This document shows positions 25,791 to 35,318 of a DNA stretch of 64,000 nt, in pieces. Below the pieces are notes generated by a model. That model saw only the letters and a program-made list of their open reading frames with translations. It searched no databases and was not told the origin of the DNA. Numbering within the stretch: position 1 is the stretch's first letter; each line of letters opens with the position of its first letter. Made by a program: the position numbers and the translations under genes. Origin of the DNA: Coriobacteriaceae bacterium (GTDB lineage: Bacteria; Actinomycetota; Coriobacteriia; Coriobacteriales; Coriobacteriaceae); the NCBI GenBank assembly GCA_015062655.1, contig SUUG01000003.1, positions 62,001 through 126,000 of the forward strand, given 5' to 3'.

Positions 25791-25973
25791 TGGACAAAAA
25801 TGCCGTTTGTCGGTATTTGGAACCTGGAAAGCATGCGTTTTGGACCCGTGGAGGGCCTGATTTCAGCTGGCGTCAGTTCAGATCGCCTCAAATGACCATA
25901 TGAAATAGTTCACCGCGGTGCTTTATGGCCTCAGAAGTCGCAGCGGAGTACCGACAAACGGCTTTTTTGTCCA
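25791..25973. repeat. MITE-like element with 25-bp terminal inverted repeats
   Basis: The left end, TGGACAAAAATGCCGTTTGT and CGGTA (25791-25815), is matched by an inverted copy (25949-25973) with one mismatch. The 133 bp between are lower in G+C than the surroundings and contain no gene. This is the size and layout of a non-autonomous mobile element. No transposase or clear target-site duplication is visible. The element occupies most of the gap between the zinc-ribbon gene and glgA; the remaining DNA to 26054 shows nothing else. Confidence 0.75.
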
Positions 25974-26054
25974 GGTGCGCGCTGCGGCGCGTGCTGACAT
26001 CGCGCACCGGGCCCGAGAATAGCCGGATCCGGCGCGCGATGGGGGCGGCGCTTG

Positions 26055-28070
26055 TCAGGAGCGGCGGCGCGACGGGGCCTTCCTCGTCGTACGCGCTTTG
26101 GGGGCGGGCTGATTTGCGCCCTTCGAGGCGGCAGGGGCGTTCGGGTCGCCGCCCGCGGTGCGTTTCGATTTTGTCGCGCGGGGCTGCTTGGGTTCGGCGG
26201 CCGCGGGCTTCTCTGCCTTGTCGGCCGCTTTGGCTGCAGTCTTGGCTGCGGGCTTTGCAGTGGGCTTTGCAGTGGGAGATCTTCTCGCAGGCGAAGCTGA
26301 CTTCCCGGAATTCGTTGCGGCCTTCGCGGGCTTCGCGTCGGCGGCCTTGTCCGCCTTCGCCCTCGTGTTGCGGGCGGGAGCCTTCCGTTTGGCCGGTTTC
26401 ACTGCGGCGCCCTCCTTCACATCTTTCCCGGTTTCCGCGCTCGCCGTGGCCTTGGATCTGCCTGCGGCCGTCGCGGTGTCGGCTCCGGTGTCCGAACCGG
26501 TCGGGTCCGGTTCGGACGCCGAACCTGCGCTGGGATCCGAAGCCGACGCACTTGTCGCGCCCGCGCTGGGGCCCGCGCCCGCACCCGCCACAGCTTCCCG
26601 CCCGATCTCGGGATGCAAGCCGTGGTACAGGTCGAGATAGCGCTCCGCGCTCGCGGTCCAGCTGAAGTCCCGCGCCATCGCCTGACGCACCACGCGCGTG
26701 AACGCCGACCGGTCGTCCCAGAACAGCCGCGCCGCACGGAAGACGGCATCGCCGAGCTCCTCGCCGTTGAAGTTGGCGAACGAGAACCCCGTGCCCTCGC
26801 CCGTCTCGTAGTTGTAGGGCACCACGGTGTCCTTGAGCCCGCCGGTCTCGCGCACCACGGGCAGGGTGCCGTAGCGCATGGCGATCATCTGAGACAGGCC
26901 GCAGGGCTCGAATAGCGACGGCATGAGGAAGAGGTCGGCGCCGGCGTACATGCGCTGGGAGAGCGCGGGGTCGAACTGGATCCGCGTCGCCATCTGGCCG
27001 GGATGGGCGCCCTCGAAGTAGCGCAGCGCGTTCTCGTAGGACACCTCGCCCGTGCCGAGCACGGCCACCTGGACCCCGCCCGCCAGGATCCGCTCGAGCG
27101 CGTAGGTCACAAGGTCGAGCCCTTTTTGCCGGGTGAGGCGGGTGACCATCACCATGAGCGGCCGGTCGTCGCGCACCTCGAGCCCGAGCTCCTCCTGGAG
27201 CGCCGCCTTGCAGGCGGCCTTGCCCGAGAGGTCCTCGGCGCTGAAGCGCGCGGCGATCCCCGTATCAGAGGCGGGGTCGAAGGCCGCGCAGTCGATCCCG
27301 TTCACGATACCCGACAGCGCGTCCGCCCGCCGCCTGAGCACGCCGTCGAGCCCCTCGCCAAAGGCCTCCGTCTTGATCTCATCGGCGTAGGCGGAAGACA
27401 CCGTGGTGATCGCGTCGGCGTAGTTGAGCGCCCCCAGCATGTAGTTCACCGAGGCCGCGTCCGCGCGCAGCTGGTGCGCGGCGGCGGGCACGTGCGCGAG
27501 CCCCAGGATGTCCCCGAGCACCGCGTCGGAGAACTGTCCCTGAAAGGCGATGTTGTGGATCGAGAACACGGTTCGGACGTTGTCGTAGAGCGGTATCCCG
27601 CGGTAGAACTCGCGCAAAAACACCGGGGCGAGCGCCGTGTGCCAGTCGTTGGCGTGCAAGATGTCGCAGGTGAACCCGGGCTCCAGATGCTGCAGGCTCT
27701 CGACCACGGCTTTCGCGAAGAACGCGAACCGCTCGCCGTCGTCGAAGAACCCATAGGGGTAGTCGCGGGCGAAGTAGCGCTCGTTGTCGATGAAGAGGTA
27801 GGTGACGCCGCCGCGCCGCAGCCGCTCGAGCCCGCAGTACTCGCGTCGCCAGGCGAGGGGCACCTCGAAGGCGGCCACGTGCTCCATCTCGCGCGCGTAT
27901 TCGTCGGCGATCGTCCCGTATTTGGGAACCATGACCACCACGTCGGCCCCTGCGGCGGCGAGCGCCTGGGGGAGCGATCCCGCCACGTCGCCGAGTCCGC
28001 CGGTCTTCACGAAAGGCGCCGCCTCCGCAGAGGCGAAGACGACCCCCATCCTGCGCGTGCTTCCTGCCAT
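26055..28070 (-). CDS. glgA: glycogen synthase with long lysine/alanine-rich C-terminal tail
   Basis: Transfers glucose from ADP-glucose to the growing glycogen chain. Residues 1-490 are a complete GT5 enzyme with the ADP-glucose loop KTGGLGDVAG near residue 22, HANDWHTAL, SIHNIAFQGQ, a VTRLTRQKG segment and the MPSLFEPCGLSQ motif. About 181 residues follow with no homology to GlgA: first Ala/Ser/Gly/Asp-rich, then Lys/Ala/Pro-rich with SPARRSPTAKP-like repeats and a basic end (RTTRKAPSRRRS). The tail resembles histone H1 or mycobacterial HupB-type tails and is surely disordered. It is the last gene of the glgB-P-C-D-A operon. The tail is in frame with no stop before it, so it is genuinely encoded. 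Confidence 0.94.
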   Translation of the reverse strand: MAGSTRRMGVVFASAEAAPFVKTGGLGDVAGSLPQALAAAGADVVVMVPKYGTIADEYAREMEHVAAFEVPLAWRREYCGLERLRRGGVTYLFIDNERYFARDYPYGFFDDGERFAFFAKAVVESLQHLEPGFTCDILHANDWHTALAPVFLREFYRGIPLYDNVRTVFSIHNIAFQGQFSDAVLGDILGLAHVPAAAHQLRADAASVNYMLGALNYADAITTVSSAYADEIKTEAFGEGLDGVLRRRADALSGIVNGIDCAAFDPASDTGIAARFSAEDLSGKAACKAALQEELGLEVRDDRPLMVMVTRLTRQKGLDLVTYALERILAGGVQVAVLGTGEVSYENALRYFEGAHPGQMATRIQFDPALSQRMYAGADLFLMPSLFEPCGLSQMIAMRYGTLPVVRETGGLKDTVVPYNYETGEGTGFSFANFNGEELGDAVFRAARLFWDDRSAFTRVVRQAMARDFSWTASAERYLDLYHGLHPEIGREAVAGAGAGPSAGATSASASDPSAGSASEPDPTGSDTGADTATAAGRSKATASAETGKDVKEGAAVKPAKRKAPARNTRAKADKAADAKPAKAATNSGKSASPARRSPTAKPTAKPAAKTAAKAADKAEKPAAAEPKQPRATKSKRTAGGDPNAPAASKGANQPAPKARTTRKAPSRRRS

Positions 28071-28131
28071 ATCCGTTCCTTCCCAGATGAGGTTGCCTGA
28101 GGGCCGCCGCGGCCCGTCTACCGCCCTCGCC

Positions 28132-29241
28132 TCACCGCCGCAGCGGGGCCTTCCCGATGACGAGGGTGTGGTCGTGCGTGCCGCGCAGCTCCGAGTTCTC
28201 GGGCACGAGGTTGTTCTTGTCGAGGATGGCGTGCTCCACGGTCGCCCCGGACCCGATCACGCAGCTCTGCATGACGATGCTGTTGAGCACCTTCGCGCCG
28301 CTCTCCACCACCACGCCGCGCGAGAGGATGGAGCCGCGCACGGTGCCCTTGACCACGCAGCCGGCCGAGATCAGCGAGTCGCGCACGTTGCTGCCGGCGG
28401 CGTACTTCGCCGGCGGGGCGTCGTGCGCCTTCGTGATGATCGGCCGGTCGGGCTGGAAGAGGCGGTCGTAGGTCTCGGGCCGCAGGAGGTCCATGCTGCG
28501 GGCGTAGTAGGTCTCCTGGTCGAAGATGCCCATCACCAGGCCCTTGAACTCGTAGCTGCACACGTCGATGCGCTCGAAATCGCCGCGGATCGCCTCGAAC
28601 AGGTCGAGGTAGTCGGCCATCGCGTAGTCCTCGATGATGCTGAGCAGCAGCTCGCGGTCGATGACGATGGCGCCCATGAACTTGCACTCGCCGAACTCGC
28701 AGCCGCTGCGCACCTCGCGCACGCGGCCGCGGTCGCCGATCACGAGCGCCTGCGCGTCGGGCTGGCTGCGCTCGGCGATCGTGTAGATCATCGTGATGCC
28801 GGCGCCCGAGGTGCGGTGCGCCTCGATGATGTCGTCGAGCTCGAGGTTGAAGATGATGTTCGAGCCCATCATGACCACGTAGGGCTTGGAGCTGCGGCGG
28901 AAGAGCTCGTCGTTGGCGATGATGTCGCGCAGCAGGAACCGCATCCCGCGCTTGCTCGTGCCGTAGGCGTTGCCGGGCACGAGGAACAGACCGTCCTTCT
29001 TGCGGTCGAGGGTCCAGTCCTTGCCCGAGCCCACGTGGTCGATGATCGAGCGGCAGTTGCCGGGCATCACGAGGCCCACGGTCTTGATGCCCGCGTTCAT
29101 CATGTTGGAGAGCGGGAAGTCGATGAGGCGGTAGCGCCCCATGAAGGGGATCGAGGCGAGCGGGCGCGCCTCGGTGAGGGCGCTTTGCTCGCGCGAGCTG
29201 TAGTTGGAGGTGATGTAGCCGATGGCCTGGTCGTTGATCAT
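28132..29241 (-). CDS. glgD: glucose-1-phosphate adenylyltransferase subunit GlgD
   Basis: Protein of 369 residues in the nucleotidyltransferase family with a C-terminal left-handed beta-helix (hexapeptide repeats). It opens INDQAIGYITSNYSSRE and keeps RLIDFPLSN. It lacks the canonical pyrophosphorylase loop GGxGxRL found in GlgC, which marks the GlgD, regulatory-type subunit. In low-GC Gram-positives GlgC and GlgD form a heteromeric enzyme. It starts three bases after the glgC stop, so the two are co-translated. Confidence 0.94.
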   Translation of the reverse strand: MINDQAIGYITSNYSSREQSALTEARPLASIPFMGRYRLIDFPLSNMMNAGIKTVGLVMPGNCRSIIDHVGSGKDWTLDRKKDGLFLVPGNAYGTSKRGMRFLLRDIIANDELFRRSSKPYVVMMGSNIIFNLELDDIIEAHRTSGAGITMIYTIAERSQPDAQALVIGDRGRVREVRSGCEFGECKFMGAIVIDRELLLSIIEDYAMADYLDLFEAIRGDFERIDVCSYEFKGLVMGIFDQETYYARSMDLLRPETYDRLFQPDRPIITKAHDAPPAKYAAGSNVRDSLISAGCVVKGTVRGSILSRGVVVESGAKVLNSIVMQSCVIGSGATVEHAILDKNNLVPENSELRGTHDHTLVIGKAPLRR

Positions 29242-29244
29242 GGC

Positions 29245-30390
29245 TCATTCCCCCTTTCCGATGACCACGTCGTTGCCGACGACGGCCGTGTCCCGCGTGG
29301 CGTCGACCGAGCCGAGCTTCACGCCCTCCTCGACGACGGCGTTCTCGCCCAGGATCGCGCGGCGCACATGCGCGCCGGCCTTCACCTCGGATCCGGGCAG
29401 CAGCACCGAGTCCTCGACGACGGCGCGCTCGTGCACCACGGCGTCGGTCGAGATGATCGAGTGCCTGACCGTGCCGTAGATGCGGCAGCCGTTCGAGATG
29501 AGGCAGTCGCTCACCCGGGCGTCGGGGCCGATGTAGTGCGGCGGGCGCATGGTGATGTTGGAGAGCACGGGGAAGCTCTTGTCGAACAGGTCGAAATCGG
29601 GGTGCTCGCCGAGCAGGTCCATCGAGGTCTCGTGGAAGCTCGCGATCGTGCCGACGTCCTTCCAGAAGCCCGTGAACTCGTAGGTGTACAGACGCCGTCC
29701 CTCCTCGAGCATCTTCGGGATGATGTCGTTGCCGAAGTCGTGGCTCGAGCGCTGGTCGATGGCGTCGGCCTCGAGGGCCTCCACGAGCGCGGCGGTGGAG
29801 AAGATGTAGATGCCCATGGACGCGAGGTTCGAGTCGGGCACCTCCGGCTTCTCGGTGAACTTGACGATGCGGTCGTCATCGTCGGTGGTGAGGATCCCGA
29901 AGCGGCTGGCCTCCTCCCAGGAGACGGGCATGACCGAGACGGTGAGCTCGGCGCCATGGGCGATATGGGCGTCGAGCATTTTGCGGTAGTCCATGCGGTA
30001 GAGGTGGTCACCGGAGAGGATGAGCACGTAGTCGGGGTCGTAGCTCTTGATGTAGTCGAGGTTTTGCGTGATGGCGTCGGCGGTGCCCGCATACCAGGCC
30101 CCGCCGTCCTGCGTGGCGTAGGGCGGCAGGATCGACACGCCGCCGTCGCGGGCGTCGAGGTCCCACCCCTCGCCTGAGCCGATATAGGAGTGCAGGAGGT
30201 AGGGGCGGTACTGGGTGAGCACACCCACGGTGTCGATACCCGAGTTCGCGCAGTTGGAGAGCGCGAAGTCGATGATCCTGAACTTGCCGCCGAACGAGAC
30301 GGCGGGCTTGGCGATCTTTTGCGTGAGCGCCCCCAGGCGGCTTCCCTGGCCCCCTGCGAGGAGCATCGCGATGCATTCTTTCCTACTCAT
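29245..30390 (-). CDS. glgC: glucose-1-phosphate adenylyltransferase, catalytic subunit
   Basis: Makes ADP-glucose from glucose-1-phosphate and ATP, the committed step of glycogen synthesis. The 381-residue protein has the nucleotide loop [29 protein letters not shown], the [10 protein letters not shown] metal-binding segment, VKFTEKP, and a C-terminal beta-helix of hexapeptide repeats. AGGAGGAA precedes the ATG. It is the third gene of the operon, followed by its GlgD partner. Confidence 0.96.
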   Translation of the reverse strand: MSRKECIAMLLAGGQGSRLGALTQKIAKPAVSFGGKFRIIDFALSNCANSGIDTVGVLTQYRPYLLHSYIGSGEGWDLDARDGGVSILPPYATQDGGAWYAGTADAITQNLDYIKSYDPDYVLILSGDHLYRMDYRKMLDAHIAHGAELTVSVMPVSWEEASRFGILTTDDDDRIVKFTEKPEVPDSNLASMGIYIFSTAALVEALEADAIDQRSSHDFGNDIIPKMLEEGRRLYTYEFTGFWKDVGTIASFHETSMDLLGEHPDFDLFDKSFPVLSNITMRPPHYIGPDARVSDCLISNGCRIYGTVRHSIISTDAVVHERAVVEDSVLLPGSEVKAGAHVRRAILGENAVVEEGVKLGSVDATRDTAVVGNDVVIGKGE

Positions 30391-30456
30391 GTTCCTTCCT
30401 CCTCAACCGTTCCCATCTATCGCCGCCCCGGCCGCGGGGCCGGGGCGGACGAGCCG

Positions 30457-32883
30457 TCACGCGTGCCAGATCTCGTCGCGGTACTCGCGGATCGTGCGGT
30501 CGCTCGAGAACCACCCCGACATGGCGGTGTTGTGCAGGGACCGGCGGTTCCAGTCCCGCGCGTCCGGGTACCCCGCCGTCAGCCGCTCCCAGGCGTCCAC
30601 GTAGGAGTGGAAGTCGCGCAGCACCAGGTCGTAGTCGTTGTTGAGCATGAGCTCGTGGTGGATGCTCTCGAAGTCGCCCGAGAGGCGGGCGAAGCTGCCG
30701 TCCACAAGCGACCCCACCACGCGGCCGAGGCGCGCCGGGTCGCTGTTCACGAGGTCCCAGGCGAAGTAGTCGCCCCCGGCGCGGAGCTTCTCGACCTCGG
30801 GCTTGGTGAGGCCGAAGATCGCCTCGTTCTCATGGCCCGCGAGGTCGGCGATCTCGATGTTGGCCCCGTCGAGGGTGCCGAGCGTGATGGCCCCGTTCAT
30901 CATGAGCTTCATGTTCGAGGTGCCCGAGGCCTCCTTGCCGGCGGTCGAGATCTGCTCGGAGATCTCGGCGGCGGGGTAGATGAGCTGGGCGTTGGAGACG
31001 CGGAAGTTGGGGATGAAGCAGACCTTGATGAGGTCGCTCACGCGCTCGTCGGCGTTCACCACGTCGGCGACGGAGTTGATGAGCCGGATGACCTCCTTCG
31101 CGAACGCGTAGCTCGAGGCGGCCTTGCCCGAGAAGATGAAGGTGGTGGGCTGGACGGAGAGGCCGGGATCCTCCTTGAGCCGGTGGTAGAGGTCCATGAC
31201 CTTCATGATGTTCAGCAGCTGGCGCTTGTAGGCGTGGAAGCGCTTGACCTGGACGTCGAAGATCGAGTCCGGGTCGATCACAAGGCCGCACTCGCGGCGC
31301 ACGTAGCGCGCGAGGCGCACCTTGTTCCTCCGCTTCGCCTCGCCCACGCGCACGAGGAAGGCCGCATCGTCCTCGAAGGGCACGAGGCGGGAGAGCTCCT
31401 CGGCGTCGTCGAGCCAACCGTCGCCGATGGCCTCGGTGACGAGGGCGGCGAGCGGCCGGTTGGCCTCGGCGAAGAAGCGCCTGGGGGAGATGCCGTTCGT
31501 CTTGTTGTTGAACTTGCCGGGCGTGAGGGCGTAGAAGTCGGCGAGCACCGAGCTCTCGAGGATCTCCGTGTGCAGCTTGGCGACGCCGTTCACGGAGTGG
31601 CTGCAGATCACCGACAGGTTCGCCATGCGCACCTCGCCGTCCCAGAGGATGGCGGTGGCGCGCAGCCGCTCCTGCCAGCCGGCGGCCGAGGTGTCGAAGC
31701 CCTCGCGCCAGCGGCGGCTGATCTCCTCGATGATCTGGTAGACACGGGGGAGCAGGCGGCTGAAGGTGCCGATGGGCCAGCGCTCGAGGGCCTCGGGGAG
31801 GATGGTGTGGTTCGTGAAGGAGACCGTGCGGGTGACGATGTCCCAGGCCTCATCCCAGGGCAGCCCCTTCTCGTCCATGAGCACCCTCATGAGCTCTGGC
31901 GCGCACATGGCCGGGTGGGTGTCGTTGGTGTGGATCGCCACGCGGTCGGGCAGGTGCGCCCAGTCGCCGCCGTGCTCGCTCTCGTAGGTGTTGACGAGGC
32001 TCGCGATGCCGGCGGCCACGAAGAGGTACTCCTGCTTGAGGCGCAGCAGCCTGCCGTGCTCGCCCTGGTCGTTGGGGTACAGGATCGCGCTGATCGCCTC
32101 GGCGTCGGCGCGGGCCGCGTCGGCGAGCGCGTAGTCGCCCCGGTTGAAGGCGTCGAGGTCGAAGTGCTCGTCGATGGGCTCGGCGCTCCACACGCGCAGC
32201 TTGTTCACCGTGGTGCCGCCGAAGCCCACCACGGGGATGTCGTAGGGCACGGCGAGGACCTCCTCGGCGCCCTCCACCGAGAACAGGGTGCGCCCGCCCT
32301 CCTCGCGGCTGACCACGTGGCCGCCGAACCCGATGCGCACGGCCTTGTCCTGGCGGCGCACCTCCCAGGGGTAGCCCCGGGCGAGCCACTCGTCGGCGAC
32401 CTCGACCTGGCGGCCGCCGCGGATCTCCTGCTTGAACAGGCCGTAGCGGTAGCGCATGCCGTTGCCGTAGCCGGCCATGCCCTCGTGGGCCATGGAGTCG
32501 AGGAAGCACGCGGCGAGCCGGCCGAGACCGCCGTTGCCGAGCGCCGGGTCGGGCTCGCGCTCGCACAGCTCCTCGAGGTTCGTCCCCATATCCGCCAGCG
32601 CCTCGGCCACGAGGTCGCGGACGTCGAAGTTCAAGAGGTAGTTGTCGAGGAGCCGCCCGATCAGAAACTCGATCGAGAAGTAGTAGACACGCTTCGCGCC
32701 CGTCTCGGCCACGTGCGCGTCCCAGGCGGCGCCCATCTCGCGGGCGCGCGCGGCCACGAGCTGCACCAGGGCCTCGTAGCGGTCGTTCACGCTCGTCTGC
32801 TCGAACTCCTTGCCCGAAAGCGAGCGCGCGGCCTGCTGAAACGCCTCGCTGAACTCCCGTTTGCTGGAGAAGATGCCTTCCAT
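30457..32883 (-). CDS. glgP: glycogen/maltodextrin phosphorylase
   Basis: Releases glucose-1-phosphate from glycogen using a pyridoxal-phosphate cofactor. The 808-residue GT35 enzyme shows the N-terminal VYYFSIEFLIGRLLDNYLLN, NGGLGRLAACFLDS, HTNDTHPAM and the PLP-site region EASGTSNMKLMMNGAITLGT. The length matches bacterial GlgP. Its place between glgB and glgC puts synthesis and breakdown genes in one transcript, so flux must be set largely by enzyme regulation. Confidence 0.96.
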   Translation of the reverse strand: MEGIFSSKREFSEAFQQAARSLSGKEFEQTSVNDRYEALVQLVAARAREMGAAWDAHVAETGAKRVYYFSIEFLIGRLLDNYLLNFDVRDLVAEALADMGTNLEELCEREPDPALGNGGLGRLAACFLDSMAHEGMAGYGNGMRYRYGLFKQEIRGGRQVEVADEWLARGYPWEVRRQDKAVRIGFGGHVVSREEGGRTLFSVEGAEEVLAVPYDIPVVGFGGTTVNKLRVWSAEPIDEHFDLDAFNRGDYALADAARADAEAISAILYPNDQGEHGRLLRLKQEYLFVAAGIASLVNTYESEHGGDWAHLPDRVAIHTNDTHPAMCAPELMRVLMDEKGLPWDEAWDIVTRTVSFTNHTILPEALERWPIGTFSRLLPRVYQIIEEISRRWREGFDTSAAGWQERLRATAILWDGEVRMANLSVICSHSVNGVAKLHTEILESSVLADFYALTPGKFNNKTNGISPRRFFAEANRPLAALVTEAIGDGWLDDAEELSRLVPFEDDAAFLVRVGEAKRRNKVRLARYVRRECGLVIDPDSIFDVQVKRFHAYKRQLLNIMKVMDLYHRLKEDPGLSVQPTTFIFSGKAASSYAFAKEVIRLINSVADVVNADERVSDLIKVCFIPNFRVSNAQLIYPAAEISEQISTAGKEASGTSNMKLMMNGAITLGTLDGANIEIADLAGHENEAIFGLTKPEVEKLRAGGDYFAWDLVNSDPARLGRVVGSLVDGSFARLSGDFESIHHELMLNNDYDLVLRDFHSYVDAWERLTAGYPDARDWNRRSLHNTAMSGWFSSDRTIREYRDEIWHA

Positions 32884-32932
32884 GTGTCCCTCTTCCGTCG
32901 TGTTCCGCCCGCGGCACCCGGCCGCGGCGATC

Positions 32933-34996
32933 CTAGTTCCCGTCCGGAGCGCCGGTGCGCCCCTTCGCGCGCCGGCCCGCCGCCGGCCCGCGCTTCCTCG
33001 GTCTCGTGCGCTTGAGGACGATCCCGCCGAGCGGCGGCAGGACCGGCTCGATCATCTGCTCGAAGCCGTTCGCGGCCGTGGCGCGGGTCCTGAGCGCGCG
33101 GGGGTTGCCCTTGCCCGAGCCGCCGAAGCGCGCGTCGTCCGAGTTGAAGATCTCCTTCCACGACCCGGCCGCCGGCACGCCCAGCGGGAAGCGCTCGTAG
33201 TAGGCCGGGGTGAAGTTGATGACGACCACGAGGTCGTCCTCGTCGCGTGAGCCGTGCCTGATGTAGCTCACCACGGAGCGCCCGGCGTCGTCCGGGTCGA
33301 TCCAGCTGAAGCCCTCGGGGGAGTAGGCGCGCTCCCACAGCGCCGCCTCGGCCGCGTAGAGGCGGTTGAGCTCGCGGCAGAAGATGCGGTGGTCCCGGTG
33401 CGGCGCGAACTCGTCGGCCAGGAACCACTCGATCGACTCGTAGTAGCGCCATTCGATGTACTGGCCGATCTCGTCCCCCATGAAGGTGAGCTTCGCCCCG
33501 GGGTGCGTCATCTGGTAGAGCGCGAGCGTGCGGAGCCCCGCGAACTGCCGCCATTGGTCGCCGGGCATGCGCTGGATGAGCGAGCACTTGCCGTTCACGA
33601 CCTCGTCATGGGAGAGCGGGAGCAGGAAGTTCTCGTTGAAGGCGTACATGATCGAGAAGGTGAGCAGCCCGTGCGCCCCCGGCCTCCAGGGGAAATCCGT
33701 CTGCAGGTAGTGAAGGGTGTCGTTCATCCAACCCATATCCCATTTGAGGTGGAAGCCGAGCCCTCCCTCGGAGGGCGGGTAGGTCACGAGCGGCCAGGCC
33801 GTGGACTCCTCGGCGATCATCATGACGCCGGGATAAAGCTCGCCCATGGCGGCGTTGGTGCGGCTGAGGAACGCCGACGCTTCGAGGTCCTCCTCGGTGC
33901 CGAGGCGGTTGAACCGCTTCGCGCTCGCGTCCTCGACGCCGAAGTTGAGGTAGAGCATGCTTGAGACGCCGTCCACGCGGATCCCGTCCACATGGAAGAC
34001 CTCCGCCCAGAACAGCGCGTTGGACAAAAGGAACGAGACGACCTCTCCGCGCCCGAAATCGACCTTGTGCGTGCCCCACTGGGGATGGATCTCGCGCTCG
34101 AAGAGCAGGTGGCCGTTGAAGTTCGCGAGCCCGTGCGCGTCGGCGCAGACGTGCCCGGGCACCCAGTCGAGGATGACCCCGATGCCGGCCGCGTGGCAGG
34201 CGTCGATGAGCGCCATGAGCTCCTGGGGCGTGCCGAAGCGCGAGGTGGCGGCGTAGTAGCCGGTGACCTGGTAGCCCCAAGAGCCGTCGAAGGGATGCTC
34301 GGTCACGGGCATGAGCTCGATGTGGGTGTAGCCCATGTCTGAGACGTAGGCGACGAGCTGCTCGGCGAGCTCGAGATACGTCAGGTAGGTGCCGCGCTGC
34401 GCCGGGAAGGGGTCGCCGGGGCCGGGGTAGGTGCCGTCCGCGCGCGGTTCGCCCTGCGGCTCGCTCCCGTGGCGGCGCCAGCTGCCGAGATGGACCTCGT
34501 AGATGTTGAGCGGGCTTGCGAGCAGGTCGCGCTCGGCGCGCTCGCGCATCCAGACCGCGTCGCCCCAGGCGTACCCGGAAAGCGACCAGAGGCGAGACGC
34601 GGTGCCGGGGGACCGCTCGGCGTAGAAGGCGAAGGGGTCCGCCTTGTACAGGAGGGAGCCGTCATCGGCCTCGATGGCGTACTTGTACAGGTCTCCCTCG
34701 GCCGCTCCGGCGACGAAGCCCTCCCACAGCCCGCTCGAGCCGATGGGGGAGAGCGGGTGGGCGGAGACGTCCCAGCCGTTGAAGGACCCGACCGCCGAGA
34801 CGCCGCGGACGCCCGGGGCCCAGACGCGCAGGGTCCATCCCGCGACCCCGTCGACGGTGTCGGGGTGCGCACCCATCTTCTCCCAGGCGCGCCTCCAGGT
34901 GCCCTGGCGAAACAGGTGGATGTCGTCTTCGGTGATCATGAGACAGGGCGCCTCGTGCGCGGAGCCGGTCGTCGTGCTCATATCTATCAACCCCAT
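32933..34996 (-). CDS. glgB: 1,4-alpha-glucan branching enzyme
   Basis: Introduces alpha-1,6 branches into glycogen. The protein has 687 residues. A CBM48 domain (about 50-135, VRGVSAVGSFNGWD) precedes a GH13 barrel with DWVPGHVCAD, nucleophile D342 in RVDGVSSMLYL, acid/base E396 in IAEES and LPLSHDEVVNGK, then a C-terminal beta domain and a basic tail. An in-frame ATG at 34981 is an alternative start; the one at 34996 has GGGGATGG directly upstream. It is the first gene of the minus-strand glg operon. Confidence 0.95.
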   Translation of the reverse strand: MGLIDMSTTTGSAHEAPCLMITEDDIHLFRQGTWRRAWEKMGAHPDTVDGVAGWTLRVWAPGVRGVSAVGSFNGWDVSAHPLSPIGSSGLWEGFVAGAAEGDLYKYAIEADDGSLLYKADPFAFYAERSPGTASRLWSLSGYAWGDAVWMRERAERDLLASPLNIYEVHLGSWRRHGSEPQGEPRADGTYPGPGDPFPAQRGTYLTYLELAEQLVAYVSDMGYTHIELMPVTEHPFDGSWGYQVTGYYAATSRFGTPQELMALIDACHAAGIGVILDWVPGHVCADAHGLANFNGHLLFEREIHPQWGTHKVDFGRGEVVSFLLSNALFWAEVFHVDGIRVDGVSSMLYLNFGVEDASAKRFNRLGTEEDLEASAFLSRTNAAMGELYPGVMMIAEESTAWPLVTYPPSEGGLGFHLKWDMGWMNDTLHYLQTDFPWRPGAHGLLTFSIMYAFNENFLLPLSHDEVVNGKCSLIQRMPGDQWRQFAGLRTLALYQMTHPGAKLTFMGDEIGQYIEWRYYESIEWFLADEFAPHRDHRIFCRELNRLYAAEAALWERAYSPEGFSWIDPDDAGRSVVSYIRHGSRDEDDLVVVINFTPAYYERFPLGVPAAGSWKEIFNSDDARFGGSGKGNPRALRTRATAANGFEQMIEPVLPPLGGIVLKRTRPRKRGPAAGRRAKGRTGAPDGN

Positions 34997-35113
34997 CCAT
35001 CCCCGGGCGCAGCGCGCCTCATGGACATGCGGGGGCTACGTGGTTCCGGCGGGAACGTGCTGATAGCCGCGGCATGCGCCCCGGCGGCGAGCGGAACCAA
35101 TGGCACCCCTTTG

Positions 35114-35119
35114 AATGTA
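35114..35119 (-). promoter_or_regulatory. candidate -10 box (TACATT) of the glg operon
   Basis: TACATT on the minus strand gives a leader of about 110 bases before glgB. A GAGACA hexamer lies 19 bases upstream, a poor spacing, so this is tentative. The leader DNA (34997-35107) can form GC hairpins but shows no recognised riboswitch. The region to 35318 also contains TTGACA (35200-35205) on the plus strand without a matching -10 box. Confidence 0.25.
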
Positions 35120-35318
35120 GCACACGGTATACATGTCCTGTCTCGAAAGCCGTGGGACGGTCGAAAATTGACCCTGAACGTTTCATCTGCCGATCGTTTT
35201 TGACAAAACGCGCTTGTGCGGCATCGGGGGTGCAGGCCCCCCGTCTGCTAGGATGGGGCCGACGGTGGCGGCCGGGCGCGGAGCACGGCCGCCATGCACA
35301 AGAAGAAGGGGGTTCGGG

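Noticed and set aside
35200-35254. Promoter for thiN from TTGACA at 35200-35205 and TAGGAT at 35249-35254
   Set aside because: The two hexamers are 43 bases apart and neither has a partner at usable spacing.
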